A stretch of DNA of 64,000 nucleotides from Clostridia bacterium (GCA_017621475.1 JAGATA010000044.1:29634-93633), one strand, 5' to 3'; positions 34,961-44,000 are shown, counted from the first letter of the stretch. The notes: generated by a model from the sequence alone, not told the origin. Program-made: numbers and translations.

Positions 34961-36661
34961 TCAATCGATCGTTTTATCTATTTTGAATCTCTGTATCTTG
35001 CGAAGAGTATTCTTGGGGAAATCTTCCGTTCTTACTTTAAGAAGTCCCACTTTCTTGTACGGAACAGCGATTCTGTTATATTCGTCTATATATTTCTGCA
35101 TATGAGCGTGCATATCTTCCACGCCGTTTGCTTTACAGTATTCCGCATCGGGGAAGACTTCCAAAACGATGGCATTGTGCTCAAGACCTCTTGCGCTTTG
35201 ACCCTCATATACAACAGCATCCTGTACACCGGGAACAGCGGCAAATACTTTTTCTATTTCTTCGGGGTAAACATTTTTACCATTGGAAAGAATGATAAGA
35301 TTTTTAAGTCTGCCTGTGATATAGAGTGCGCCATCGCTGTCGAGCTTACCAAAGTCGCCTGTTCTGAAATAACCCTCGTCGTCGAAAACGTCCGCCGTAG
35401 CTTCTTCATCGCGGTAATAGCCAAGCATTACGTTAGGACCTTTAACGCGGATCTCGCCCTCTCCGTTGTCGTTGGGATCTGCGATCTTAACTTCGTCAGA
35501 TCCAAGAACAAAGCCAACACTTCCCTTTACCTGTTTTTTGTTACGGTTTACGGAGATAAGGGGGGAGCACTCCGTAATACCGTAACCGTTGATAACAGTA
35601 ACACCCCAAGCATCAAAAGCATCTATAAGCTCCTGGCTTATGGGCGCACCGCCGGAGATAACAAACTGCAAATTTCCGCCAAAAGCTTCAAGAATATCCT
35701 TGAAGAATACACGGCGCTGATCGATTCCAACCTTGCGAAGACTGTTGCTTACCTTCATCATGTTTGCAACAAGGGCTTCCTTGCCTTTATCTTTGATATT
35801 AGCCATTATCTTGCGATAAAATGTTTCAAGATAAAGCGGAACAAGAACAAGGTGAGTTGGTTTTTCGGCTTTGAGCTCTTTAAGAACATAACGCGTACCC
35901 ATGGAAAGGTAAAGCTCTGCACCTTTGGAAAGGTGACCGAGCACGTTTATTGTAGAGCCGAAAGTATGGTGAAGCGGTAAAAGCGCGATAGACTTTTCCG
36001 TAACTTCGATATATTTAAGACCTTCAGCAATATCGGAGAGGATCATCTTCTGAGTAAGCATGACGCCCTTACCCTTGCCCGTTGTACCGGATGTGAAAAC
36101 GATTATCGCAAGAGCGCTCGGATCAAGCTCTTTTTCAAAATAGGAATTATCGCCTTCTTCGTATTTTGTACCGCCTTGGAAAATGAGGTCTTTAAGTCTT
36201 TCTTTTCCGTCGGTAGATCTACCATTGAGAAGGATATGTTCCTTAATATTTGCCTGTTCAAGAATAGCGTTTGCCTTTTCTTCCATTTCGCGGTCGCAGA
36301 AAAGATATTCACATTCCGCAAAAGCAACAGTGCTTGCAAGGTCGGATGCTTCCCATTCCGCGTCAAGCGGAACGATAACAGCGCCTGCGGAAATAAGTGC
36401 GAGGTAAGAGCATATCCAATTATAAGACATCTTACCCGTAACAGCAACGTGCTTGCCTGCATAACCGCGCGCGATAAGTTCTGTGCCGAGAGCGCAAACG
36501 TCCTCTCCAAGCTGTTTATAAGAAATTTTTATAGATTCTTTATCTTTAATATTTTTGCGGTATGAATACGCAGTCTTATTGCTGTATTTTTTGCAACAAT
36601 CAGCAACAAGTTCGCGCATATTTTCATATTCAACAGAAGGAATTAAAGCGTAATTTTTCAT
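34961..36661 (-). CDS. AMP-forming acyl-CoA synthetase (long-chain fatty acid ligase-like)
   Basis: Adenylate-forming enzyme of 566 residues. The AMP-binding P-loop is FTSGTTGKGKGVMLT (about 190-204), followed by LPLHHTFGS, the core motif NGYGITECSPLIS (about 360-372), YFRTGDFGKLD (about 430-440), GRLKNLIILSNGKNVYPEEIE and the catalytic Lys in PKNTLRKIQRFKI near the C-terminus. The set matches long-chain acyl-CoA ligases: fatty acid plus ATP plus CoA to acyl-CoA, AMP and pyrophosphate. GGAGA precedes the ATG at nine bases. Promoter with two operator-like dyads lies upstream; MarR-type regulator gene lies downstream. Confidence 0.88.
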   Translation of the reverse strand: MKNYALIPSVEYENMRELVADCCKKYSNKTAYSYRKNIKDKESIKISYKQLGEDVCALGTELIARGYAGKHVAVTGKMSYNWICSYLALISAGAVIVPLDAEWEASDLASTVAFAECEYLFCDREMEEKANAILEQANIKEHILLNGRSTDGKERLKDLIFQGGTKYEEGDNSYFEKELDPSALAIIVFTSGTTGKGKGVMLTQKMILSDIAEGLKYIEVTEKSIALLPLHHTFGSTINVLGHLSKGAELYLSMGTRYVLKELKAEKPTHLVLVPLYLETFYRKIMANIKDKGKEALVANMMKVSNSLRKVGIDQRRVFFKDILEAFGGNLQFVISGGAPISQELIDAFDAWGVTVINGYGITECSPLISVNRNKKQVKGSVGFVLGSDEVKIADPNDNGEGEIRVKGPNVMLGYYRDEEATADVFDDEGYFRTGDFGKLDSDGALYITGRLKNLIILSNGKNVYPEEIEKVFAAVPGVQDAVVYEGQSARGLEHNAIVLEVFPDAEYCKANGVEDMHAHMQKYIDEYNRIAVPYKKVGLLKVRTEDFPKNTLRKIQRFKIDKTID

Positions 36662-36689
36662 AATACGGTTCTCCGTTCTTTTAAATTTT

Positions 36690-36745
36690 GTTTACTTGTC
36701 AACATTATTATTTATTATACCATATATATGTTTACTTGTCAACAT
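36690..36745 (-). promoter_or_regulatory. Acyl-CoA ligase promoter with two identical operator-like dyads
   Basis: Minus strand TTGACA (36737-36742), 17-base spacer, TATAAT (36714-36719). The 16-mer GTTTACTTGTCAACAT occurs twice in direct orientation, at 36690-36705 and 36730-36745, exactly 40 bases apart. Each contains the dyad GTT-n-AC-nn-GT-n-AAC. One overlaps the -35 and the other lies just after the transcription start, an ideal arrangement for a repressor such as the adjacent MarR protein. The -35 box also contains the stop codon of the cca gene. Confidence 0.75.
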
Positions 36746-38103
36746 TTCTTTTTATTTTTTCTCGCATAAGCAAGGGTCGCACGAAGCACTTCTTCTTTTT
36801 CCAAGCCGGAAAGGCGAAGCTTGTGCGCATAAGCAAGTAATTCTCCGAAATCTTTTCCCGGTGTCAGCCCCGCTTCAATAAGGTCGCGCCCCAAAACGTA
36901 AGGCTTTGCCATAATTTCATCAAAAATTTCAAGCCTTTCAAAAAGGAATTCATCGTAAGACACGCTCTGCCCCGAATGTAACCTGCCTAGGTGATCGGCT
37001 TTGGATATATAAACAAGGTCAAGTGGGCAAACGGCGGCATCAAACATCTTATTAGTCGCTTTAACGGAAGATTTTTGCGCGGCAAGCGCATTCGGGCGCA
37101 TATGAAGCTGTGCAAGATTGAGTACGTATTTTATTACGGCTGTTTCATTTGTTATCCTGCGCAAAAAGCGTTCTATAAGCGGAATCCCTTCCGTTTCGTG
37201 GCCGTATGCGTGTATCTCCCCGTTTATACGGCGGGTGCAGACCGCTTTACCAAAATCGTGGCAAAGTGACGTAAGCATAAAGGCAAAAGGATTTGAGGTC
37301 TTATCGCGTAGCTTTGCCGCTTCGTCCAGCACCATCATCGTATGGTTCCAAACGTCGCCCTCCGCGTGGTGGCGCGGCGGCTGCTCCACTCCGATTAGCG
37401 CCGAAAGCTCGGGAAACCATTCCGCAAGTTTATCCATCTTTCGCAAAACTTCAAAAAATACAGACGGATGCTGTGCTTTCAGCAACGCTTTTTTCATCTC
37501 CCCCTCCACGCGCTCGCGTGAAAGATGAGAGAGCGATATGCCACGGCAAAGAAATACCGTTTCCTCCGCTATGGAAAACTCAAAGCGTGAAGCAAACTGC
37601 GCCGCGCGCAGAACGCGAAGCTCGTCCTCTGCAAAGGTTTCGCTGTCCACATGGCGAAGCACCTTGTTGTTAAGGTCTGCTCTGCCGCCGAATTCGTCAA
37701 TTATTTCCCCTGTCAGCACGTCCTGCATCATCGCGTTCACGGTGAAATCCCTGCGTTTTGCCGCTTCGCGCGTGCCGATAAAGGGGTCAACAAGCATTTC
37801 AAAATCTCTGTGCCCCTTGCCCGTTGCGCGTTCGCGCCGAGGCATAGCTATATCTATATTATGCCCTTTGATCGCGTATATACCAAAACTTTCGCCAATA
37901 GAGATGCGCTCGCCAATACTATCGAGCAAATTTTCAAGCTCTGCGGGGTAAACACCGTGTATTTCTATGTCGATGTCCTTATTTTCCTTGCACATAAGCG
38001 CATCGCGTACGTATCCGCCCACAAAATAAGCTCTGCCGCCGATGCGCGCCGCTTCTTCCGCTATTTTGCGCGCTATATCAAGATCTTTTTCAAAATCAGC
38101 CAT
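36739..38103 (-). CDS. cca: CCA tRNA nucleotidyltransferase with HD domain
   Basis: Class II nucleotidyltransferase that adds or repairs the CCA end of tRNA, 454 residues. Motifs: YFVGGYVRDALM (26-37), metal-binding KDIDIEIHG (about 42-50), the RRDFTVNAMM segment (about 115-125), head and neck domains, then a C-terminal HD phosphohydrolase-like domain with HHAEGDVWNHTMMVLDEA and LCHDFGKA (about 240-290). The E. coli-like HD domain is unusual in Bacillus enzymes but common in Clostridia. AGGTGA precedes the ATG. The last codons lie inside the promoter of the acyl-CoA ligase gene. Confidence 0.9.
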   Translation of the reverse strand: MADFEKDLDIARKIAEEAARIGGRAYFVGGYVRDALMCKENKDIDIEIHGVYPAELENLLDSIGERISIGESFGIYAIKGHNIDIAMPRRERATGKGHRDFEMLVDPFIGTREAAKRRDFTVNAMMQDVLTGEIIDEFGGRADLNNKVLRHVDSETFAEDELRVLRAAQFASRFEFSIAEETVFLCRGISLSHLSRERVEGEMKKALLKAQHPSVFFEVLRKMDKLAEWFPELSALIGVEQPPRHHAEGDVWNHTMMVLDEAAKLRDKTSNPFAFMLTSLCHDFGKAVCTRRINGEIHAYGHETEGIPLIERFLRRITNETAVIKYVLNLAQLHMRPNALAAQKSSVKATNKMFDAAVCPLDLVYISKADHLGRLHSGQSVSYDEFLFERLEIFDEIMAKPYVLGRDLIEAGLTPGKDFGELLAYAHKLRLSGLEKEEVLRATLAYARKNKKKC

Positions 38104-38123
38104 ATTATCACCTACTTATATTT

Positions 38124-38152
38124 ATTTTATCACATACGCAAAAATTAAACAA
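38124..38152 (-). promoter_or_regulatory. Promoter of cca
   Basis: Minus strand TTGTTT, 17-base spacer, TAAAAT with TGA extension. Confidence 0.55.
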
Positions 38153-38183
38153 TACAATTTTTTGCTCAAAATGTCGTATATAC

Positions 38184-38233
38184 TTGACAACATCTCATTC
38201 ATATGCTATACTGTTGTCAAATATATTTGACAA
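38184..38233 (+). promoter_or_regulatory. XRE gene promoter with perfect palindromic operator
   Basis: TTGACA (38184-38189), 17-base spacer, TATACT (38207-38212) with TGC extension. Directly after the -10 lies a perfect 20-bp palindrome, TTGTCAA-ATATAT-TTGACAA (38214-38233), and the half-site TTGACAA is repeated at the -35 box. A repressor bound here would block the promoter; the XRE protein encoded immediately downstream is the natural candidate. Confidence 0.78.
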
Positions 38234-38244
38234 GGAGCGCACCT

Positions 38245-38451
38245 ATGTACAACGATAGGATGAAAGAACGGCGAACGGCAATAGGGCTTTCGCAGGCGGA
38301 GCTTGCAAAGCGTGTCGGCGTTTCGCGCCAGACGATAAATATGATAGAAAACGGCGGATATAACCCCACGATAGAGCTTTGTATCCGCATCTGCCGCGAG
38401 CTTGGGGTAACGCTCAACGATTTATTTTGGAGGGAAAACGATGTTTTATGA
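38245..38451 (+). CDS. XRE family transcriptional regulator
   Basis: Compact Cro/CI-like DNA-binding protein of 68 residues consisting of one helix-turn-helix domain (RTAIGLSQAELAKRVGVSRQ then TINMIENGGYNPTIELCIRI). No second domain, so it probably acts as a dimer on the palindrome upstream of its own gene. AAGGAG precedes the ATG at 38245. It overlaps the next gene by 11 bases. Small XRE genes paired with a membrane protein gene are common in Firmicutes. Confidence 0.9.
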   Translation: MYNDRMKERRTAIGLSQAELAKRVGVSRQTINMIENGGYNPTIELCIRICRELGVTLNDLFWRENDVL

Positions 38452-39862
38452 TGAAAGAATAGAGCGCGAACGCGGCCGCATTTCGCGCAACTGCATAATA
38501 ATTTCTGTTATATGCGCGCTTATATACGGCGCATTAAATCTATTCAATATTCTCCTGTGCCTTGAAAAGCCCGCATTCAGGCATTTTATGCACCTCGGCG
38601 TGGAAGGTGCAATAATTTTAAGCGGTATTATTATACTTGCTGTCGGTATGCTCAAATATTTTTCCCGGCATGACGAGAGAAGCAGAGCCGAACGCGATAT
38701 TTTTTACAATAAAGCGGGGTTCGTACATCTTTGTGTTACGTTTTGCGCGTGGGCTTTCCTTATGCCGCTTACCGCGCTCAATCCGCTTCCGAGCATAAAT
38801 TTTTATGCGCTCCCCTACGATTACGGTATGTACCTGCTTTTCTTCCCAATTGTGATATACTGTGTATATTCATTCAAAAAAAGTGAAATTTATTTCAATT
38901 ATTCACTTCTCAATGGAAATGATTATTACAAATACGTAATAAAAAACATCGGCAAACTTGGACTTCGCACGCTCGTTTTATTTGCTGTTTCGCTCACAAC
39001 GCTCTGCTTTTCCATCGTTGCGGTAAACATAACGCCCAAAAACTTTTTATCCTGCGCACTTTCCATAATTTTAACGTATGTTTTTTGTTTTGCAAGTGCC
39101 GCGTCGCTCTATCTGCTTCTTTCCGTGTTGGAAAAATCGAGCTATGATAACGAAAAAATGCTTATATCCAAAGCGACGGTCATCTCCTTTGTAACCTGCG
39201 TGGGCTTGATATTTGTAATGGCGATATTCTCCATCGCCGCTTCCTCCTATATAAATTCCCTTTCCCGTGAGGAAATAAATGCCTTTGCTATGATTGGTAT
39301 CACCATAGGTGAGCTCGTTGCGCGTGCAAATTACATAATAAGCGGAATGAAAACGATTTCCATCCTTGCGCTCACTCTGAGCCTTACTTATTTCTGCTAT
39401 GAATACGGCAGAGTGAAGAAAAGCAAGCTCTTTTCGCGCTCCGCGGCGGCGTTCCTTGGCATCGCGGGAATAAAAAATTTCTTCCTTTCCTGCTACCAAA
39501 TAGCTATGGTCATCACAATACAGGTCGTGCGCGATATGGCAGAGAGTATGGACGGCTTCTATCTTGAGCACTCGCTTTCGCAGTGGTACACCAACCTTTC
39601 CTACACTGCAAGCTTTTTACAGCTCGTTTGCATCTGCCTTATGATAATCGCTCTCGTACGTGACGGCGCTCTGCATAAAGCGAATATTGTAAGCATACCG
39701 ATAATAACCGTCATGATCTGCATTCTTATCTTCCTAGAAACACAGACAAATGCGAACGATTTTTCGTATATTATAAACACGTTCTATCCCCTCGTTCCCT
39801 TATACTGCGTTTTCCTTGTAATTTTCCTTGGCAGAAAGCGTGCAGATTGCTTTAATAAGTAA
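38441..39862 (+). CDS. Polytopic membrane protein co-expressed with XRE regulator
   Basis: Unrecognised integral membrane protein of 473 residues with about ten to twelve predicted helices and only short loops. The N-terminal 16 residues are charged (EERIERERGRISR-like), typical for DUF2178/DUF3796-like partners of small XRE regulators, but the protein is much longer than those. The middle contains LLSVLEKSSYDNEKM as a cytoplasmic loop. GGAGGG precedes the ATG and it overlaps the regulator gene, so it is under the same control. It could be a transporter or a signal protein; no motif decides. Confidence 0.65.
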   Translation: MFYDERIERERGRISRNCIIISVICALIYGALNLFNILLCLEKPAFRHFMHLGVEGAIILSGIIILAVGMLKYFSRHDERSRAERDIFYNKAGFVHLCVTFCAWAFLMPLTALNPLPSINFYALPYDYGMYLLFFPIVIYCVYSFKKSEIYFNYSLLNGNDYYKYVIKNIGKLGLRTLVLFAVSLTTLCFSIVAVNITPKNFLSCALSIILTYVFCFASAASLYLLLSVLEKSSYDNEKMLISKATVISFVTCVGLIFVMAIFSIAASSYINSLSREEINAFAMIGITIGELVARANYIISGMKTISILALTLSLTYFCYEYGRVKKSKLFSRSAAAFLGIAGIKNFFLSCYQIAMVITIQVVRDMAESMDGFYLEHSLSQWYTNLSYTASFLQLVCICLMIIALVRDGALHKANIVSIPIITVMICILIFLETQTNANDFSYIINTFYPLVPLYCVFLVIFLGRKRADCFNK

Positions 39863-39925
39863 CATCTCTGCCATATTGCACAAAAAAACGGCACAAACTT
39901 TATACATTGTTTTTGCAAAAAAGGG

Positions 39926-39979
39926 TTGACAAATCCTGCACATGAATGTATAATATGCACGTTCGATGAATAAATATTC
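39926..39979 (+). promoter_or_regulatory. argG promoter with ARG-box-like operators
   Basis: TTGACA (39926-39931), 17-base spacer, TATAAT (39949-39954): perfect consensus. CATGAATGTATAATATGCA overlaps the -10, and ATGAATAAATATTC (39966-39979) follows the start site. Both resemble the Gram-positive ArgR box CATGAATAAAAATKCA; the second contains the dyad GAATA-nn-TATTC. This suggests arginine-dependent repression by an ArgR/AhrC protein. Confidence 0.68.
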
Positions 39980-40014
39980 CGAAATTACTTTCCCAAAGGA
40001 GATTACATACAATT

Positions 40015-41244
40015 ATGATCAACAAAGAAAATATTAAAAAAGTCGTTCTCGCCTACTCCGGCGGTCTTGATACGTCCATTATCATCCCGTGGCTTAAGGA
40101 AAACTACAACAACTGCGAAGTTATCGCCGTTTCCGGTAACGTAGGTCAGGCGGACGAGCTTGAAGGTCTTGAAGAAAAAGCTCTCAAAACAGGTGCGTCC
40201 AAACTCTATGTTGAAGACCTCACAGAAGAATTCGTTGACGATTTCATCGTTCCCACGATGAAGGCGGGCGCTATCTATGAAGAATATCTCCTCGGTACAT
40301 CCTTCGCTCGCCCCGTTATCGCAAAACGCCTTGCCGAAATCGCTATTGCAGAAGGCGCAGACGCTATCTGCCACGGTTGCACAGGTAAGGGTAACGACCA
40401 GGTTCGTTTCGAGCTCACTCTCAAACACTTTGTTCCCGATATGCCCATCATCGCTCCTTGGCGTGAATGGGACATCAAATCCCGCGATGAAGAAATCGAA
40501 TACGCAGAAGCGCACAATGTTCCCCTCAAGATAAACCGCGAAACAAACTATTCCAAGGATAAGAACCTCTGGCACCTTTCCCACGAAGGTCTTGACCTTG
40601 AAGACGTTGGAAACGAGCCTCTTTACGAAAAGAAGGGCTTCCTTGAAATGGGCGTTTCCCCCATCGATGCTCCTGACGTTCCCACGTACATCACTCTCGA
40701 TTTTGAACAGGGCGCGCCCGTTGCTCTTAACGACAAGAAGATGAGCGCAAAAGAGATCATCCTCTCCCTCAACGAGCTCGGCGGTGCAAACGGCATTGGT
40801 CTTCTTGACATCGTAGAAAACCGTCTTGTTGGTATGAAATGCCGCGGCGTATATGAAACTCCCGGCGGTACTATCCTCTACAAGGCTCACGAATACCTTG
40901 AAACACTCTGCCTTGACAAAATGACTGCACACAAGAAAGCAGAACTCGCAATCACATTTGCAGACCTCGTTTACAACGGTCAGTGGTACACACCTCTTCG
41001 CGAAGCTCTCTCCGCATTCGTTGACAAAACGCAGGAAAAAGTTACAGGTAAGGTTCGTCTTAAACTCTACAAAGGCAGCATCATCAAAGCGGGCGCTTGG
41101 AGCGATTACTCCCTCTACTCCGAAGAGATCGCTACATTTGGCGAAAGCGACTACAACCAGAAAGACTCCGAAGGCTTTATCAACCTCTTCGGTCTTCCCA
41201 TCAAAGTTCAGGCTATGGTTGATAAGAAAAACGCAAACAAATAA
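40015..41244 (+). CDS. argG: Argininosuccinate synthase
   Basis: ATP-dependent ligase joining citrulline and aspartate in arginine synthesis, 409 residues, full length. The PP-loop is AYSGGLDTS (about 13-21), followed by [31 protein letters not shown] (about 122-134), [21 protein letters not shown] and a C-terminal helix for tetramer formation (GLPIKVQAM). The only good Shine-Dalgarno (AAAGGAG) is 13 bases before the ATG, wider than usual. Codons are strongly biased to GAA, GCT and CTC, as in well-expressed genes here. Regulated by the promoter with ARG boxes; terminator follows. Confidence 0.96.
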   Translation: MINKENIKKVVLAYSGGLDTSIIIPWLKENYNNCEVIAVSGNVGQADELEGLEEKALKTGASKLYVEDLTEEFVDDFIVPTMKAGAIYEEYLLGTSFARPVIAKRLAEIAIAEGADAICHGCTGKGNDQVRFELTLKHFVPDMPIIAPWREWDIKSRDEEIEYAEAHNVPLKINRETNYSKDKNLWHLSHEGLDLEDVGNEPLYEKKGFLEMGVSPIDAPDVPTYITLDFEQGAPVALNDKKMSAKEIILSLNELGGANGIGLLDIVENRLVGMKCRGVYETPGGTILYKAHEYLETLCLDKMTAHKKAELAITFADLVYNGQWYTPLREALSAFVDKTQEKVTGKVRLKLYKGSIIKAGAWSDYSLYSEEIATFGESDYNQKDSEGFINLFGLPIKVQAMVDKKNANK

Positions 41245-41251
41245 TTTTCGC

Positions 41252-41290
41252 AATATCCGCAGGTACTCTGCCTGCGGATATTATTTTTTT
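41252..41290 (+). terminator. Terminator of argG
   Basis: AATATCCGCAGG / CCTGCGGATATT with seven-base loop followed by a T7 run. Confidence 0.9.
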
Positions 41291-41299
41291 GATAACTTC

Positions 41300-41328
41300 T
41301 TGCACAAGCGTCCCTGTTGTGATAGAAT
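41300..41328 (+). promoter_or_regulatory. Promoter of the nuclease-argH operon
   Basis: TTGCAC, 17-base spacer, TAGAAT with TGA extension; no ARG box is visible here. Confidence 0.65.
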
Positions 41329-41359
41329 GAATGTGAATCACTTTCAAGGAGGTATTTTT

Positions 41360-41764
41360 TTGAATTTAATTATATGTTTGGACGATAAAAACGGTATGAT
41401 GTTCAATAAACGCCGCCAGAGCCGCGACAGCGTTCTTTGCGAGCGTCTTCTCTCCCTTTTCGGCGGCAAACTTTATATGAGCGCGTATTCCTCAAAGCTC
41501 TTCCCCGAAAACGCCCCAATCACCGTATGCGATTTTGGCGCTTGCGCGGAAAAAGACAACTTTTTCTTTGCGGAAGATACCGATTTTTCGCTTGATAACG
41601 CCGAGAAAATAATCATCTACCGTTGGAACAGGCACTACCCTGCTGATAAACACTTTAATTTCGATCTTGCTTCTCTTGGTTACACTCTTATTTCAAGCAC
41701 CGATTTTGCAGGAAGCTCCCACCCCGTAATAACAGAACAGATATTCCAAAAGAAAGGAAAATAA
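41360..41764 (+). CDS. Unknown conserved protein with TTG start
   Basis: Hypothetical soluble protein of 134 residues. The start is a TTG, seven bases after AAGGAGG. It begins MNLIICLDDKNGMMFNKRRQ and contains DFGACAEKDNFFFAE and IIIYRWNRHYPADKHF. This N-terminal pattern recurs in short Clostridia proteins sometimes loosely annotated as ribonuclease Z, but it lacks the metallo-beta-lactamase motifs, so that name is not supported. It is 3 bases from the nuclease gene and clearly in the same operon. Confidence 0.7.
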   Translation: MNLIICLDDKNGMMFNKRRQSRDSVLCERLLSLFGGKLYMSAYSSKLFPENAPITVCDFGACAEKDNFFFAEDTDFSLDNAEKIIIYRWNRHYPADKHFNFDLASLGYTLISSTDFAGSSHPVITEQIFQKKGK

Positions 41765-41767
41765 AAA

Positions 41768-42505
41768 ATGGCATACAGACGCAAAAAGAAAAATAATCTT
41801 CCCAAAATTCTGACCTCGGTAATCGTAATAATACTCGCGCTCCTAAGCGCCTACTTCGTAGTGCCCGAGGTTCTTCCCGACAGCAATACACCGCCCTCCT
41901 ATGTTGACATTGCTTCCATTCCCGAATATTCGGATAGCCCCTTTGTCGCCATAAACGGAAATATGCCGTACTTTGAAGAAAGCGATTACACCACACTATC
42001 TTACGAAAAATACAGCGAGCTTGACAGCCTTGGCAGATGCGGCGTGGTTATGGCTTGCTGCGGCAAGGACATTATGCCCCAAGACGGCGAAGACCGCGGA
42101 AGTATAAGCAACGTGACCCCCTCCGGCTGGGATCAGGAAAAATACGACACCGACCTTGTAAGCGGCGGTTACCTTTACAACCGCAGCCACCTTATCGGCT
42201 GGCAGCTCACGGCGGAGAACGACAACGAAAAGAACCTTATAACAGGCACAAGATACTTCAACGTGGACGGTATGCTCCCGTTCGAAAATATGGTTGCGGA
42301 CTACATCCGTGAAACAGGAAACCACGTTCTTTACAGAGTGACCCCCATATACAAGGGCGATAACCTTGTTGCAAGCGGTGTTCTTATGGAGGCATATTCC
42401 GTAGAGGACGAGGGTGAAGGCGTTTGCTTCAACGTATATTGCTACAACGTGCAGCCCGGCATCGTTATCGACTATGCAACGGGCGCAAGCTCACTTGCAA
42501 AATAA
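41768..42505 (+). CDS. Membrane-anchored DNA/RNA non-specific endonuclease
   Basis: Secreted-side nuclease of 245 residues of the EndA/NucA type. A basic N-terminus and one membrane helix (about 14-34) anchor it. The catalytic region contains YLYNRSHLIGWQLTAEND (about 136-153) with the family His in RSHL, and NEKNLITGTRYFNVDGM with the Asn-containing metal site. In place of the DRGH of NucA-type enzymes it has NRSH, as in streptococcal EndA-like DNA-entry nucleases (DRGHL/NRSHL variants). It may serve DNA uptake or nutrient scavenging. AAAGGA precedes the ATG. Confidence 0.85.
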   Translation: MAYRRKKKNNLPKILTSVIVIILALLSAYFVVPEVLPDSNTPPSYVDIASIPEYSDSPFVAINGNMPYFEESDYTTLSYEKYSELDSLGRCGVVMACCGKDIMPQDGEDRGSISNVTPSGWDQEKYDTDLVSGGYLYNRSHLIGWQLTAENDNEKNLITGTRYFNVDGMLPFENMVADYIRETGNHVLYRVTPIYKGDNLVASGVLMEAYSVEDEGEGVCFNVYCYNVQPGIVIDYATGASSLAK

Positions 42506-42530
42506 CAAAAACACGAAAGAGGAAACTACA

Positions 42531-43910
42531 ATGGATAAAATGTGGGCAGGAAGATTTTCCAAAGCTCTTGATAAAACAGCGGACGATTTCAACTCGTCCA
42601 TCAGCTTCGATAAAAAAATGTACCGCCAGGATATAACGGGCTCTATGGCGCACGCTGCAATGCTCGGCGCAAAGAACATCATCGCAAAGGATGAAGCGGA
42701 TAAGATCATCGCGGAGCTTGAAAAAATTCTCGCAGACCTTGAATGCGGCGCGCTTGATATAGACGAGAGCTGCGAAGATATACATATGTTCGTTGAAAAG
42801 GTGCTTACAGACCGCTTGGGCGACCTTGGCAAAAAGCTCCACACGGCAAGAAGCCGTAACGACCAGGTTGCTCTCGACCTGCGTATGTATCTGAGAGATA
42901 AAACAGACGAGATAACGGCGCTTCTTAAAGAACTCGTTGCCGTTATTTCCGACAAAGCCGAAGAATACAGAGCGACGATTATGCCCGGCTACACGCACCT
43001 TCAGCGCGCACAGCCCATCACGTTCGGCCACCATCTTATGGCTTATGCAATGATGTTCCTTCGAGACATAGATCGCCTTGCCGACGCAAAAAAGCGTATG
43101 AACGTATGCCCCATCGGTTCCTGCGCCCTCGCGGGAACTACTTACGATACGGACAGAAGATTTGAAGCGGAAAAGCTTGGCTTTGCCTCCGTTTGCCTTA
43201 ACAGTATGGACGGTGTTTCCGACAGAGATTTCTGCGTTGAATTTCTTTCCTGCGCCGCGCTCATTATGGTACACCTCTCCCGCTTCTCCGAGGAGATAAT
43301 CCTCTGGTCAAGCTGGGAATTCAAGTTTATAGAGCTTGACGATGCGTTCACAACAGGCTCCAGCATTATGCCGCAGAAGAAAAACCCCGATATGGCGGAG
43401 CTTTCCCGCGGTAAATCCGGCAGAGTTTTCGGTGACCTTGTCACGATGCTCACCGTCCTCAAGGGTCTTCCCCTTGCGTACAACAAGGATATGCAGGAAG
43501 ATAAGGAAGCCGTGTTCGATGCTTGCGACACGGTAAAAATGTGCCTTGAAGTTTTCACTCCCATGCTTGACACGGCAAAAGCCATTCCCGAAAATATGCG
43601 CAAAGCCGCTTCCGCAGGCTTCATCTGCGCCACGGACCTTGCCGATTACCTTGTAAAGAAAGGCTTGCCTTTCCGCACGGCATACAAGATAGTGGGCAGC
43701 GCCGTTGGTAAATGCGTTGCTGAAGGTAAAACCCTCGAAACCCTCACAATGGAGGAATACAAAGTACTCTCCGACGTATTCGAGCCAGACCTTTTTGAGG
43801 CGATAGACCTTGACGTTTGCGTAGAAAAGCGCATCTCCCTCGGCGGCACAAGCCCACAGAACGTGCAGATGCAGGTTGATTTCGCAAGAAACGAGTTAAA
43901 AAAATATTGA
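42531..43910 (+). CDS. argH: Argininosuccinate lyase
   Basis: Last enzyme of arginine synthesis, splitting argininosuccinate into arginine and fumarate; 459 residues, fumarase/aspartase fold. Starts MDKMWAGRFSKALDKTADDF. Conserved blocks are EDIHMFVEKVLTDRLGD, HTARSRNDQVALDLRMYLRD-type segment (about 105-125), TIMPGYTHLQRAQPI with the catalytic His, and the signature GSSIMPQKKNPD (about 280-291). The start at 42531 follows AGAGGAAA. It is separated from argG by two unrelated genes but lies on the same strand; it may depend on the promoter at 41300. Confidence 0.96.
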   Translation: MDKMWAGRFSKALDKTADDFNSSISFDKKMYRQDITGSMAHAAMLGAKNIIAKDEADKIIAELEKILADLECGALDIDESCEDIHMFVEKVLTDRLGDLGKKLHTARSRNDQVALDLRMYLRDKTDEITALLKELVAVISDKAEEYRATIMPGYTHLQRAQPITFGHHLMAYAMMFLRDIDRLADAKKRMNVCPIGSCALAGTTYDTDRRFEAEKLGFASVCLNSMDGVSDRDFCVEFLSCAALIMVHLSRFSEEIILWSSWEFKFIELDDAFTTGSSIMPQKKNPDMAELSRGKSGRVFGDLVTMLTVLKGLPLAYNKDMQEDKEAVFDACDTVKMCLEVFTPMLDTAKAIPENMRKAASAGFICATDLADYLVKKGLPFRTAYKIVGSAVGKCVAEGKTLETLTMEEYKVLSDVFEPDLFEAIDLDVCVEKRISLGGTSPQNVQMQVDFARNELKKY

Positions 43911-43912
43911 TC

Positions 43913-43939
43913 AAAATTCCCGCTTTTGCGGGAATTTTT
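43913..43939 (+). terminator. Terminator of argH
   Basis: AAAATTCCCGC / GCGGGAATTTT with TTTT loop and a T run. Confidence 0.88.
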
Positions 43940-44000
43940 GTTTATTTAATCCTAAAATCATAAAATTCGATTAACTACACCTTAATTTTCGCACATACTA

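Noticed and set aside
40003..41253. 416-codon open frame antisense to argG
   Set aside because: Shadow frame; argG is complete with promoter, RBS and terminator.
41360..41764. Ribonuclease Z
   Set aside because: No HxHxDH metallo-beta-lactamase motif; the name is not supported by the sequence.
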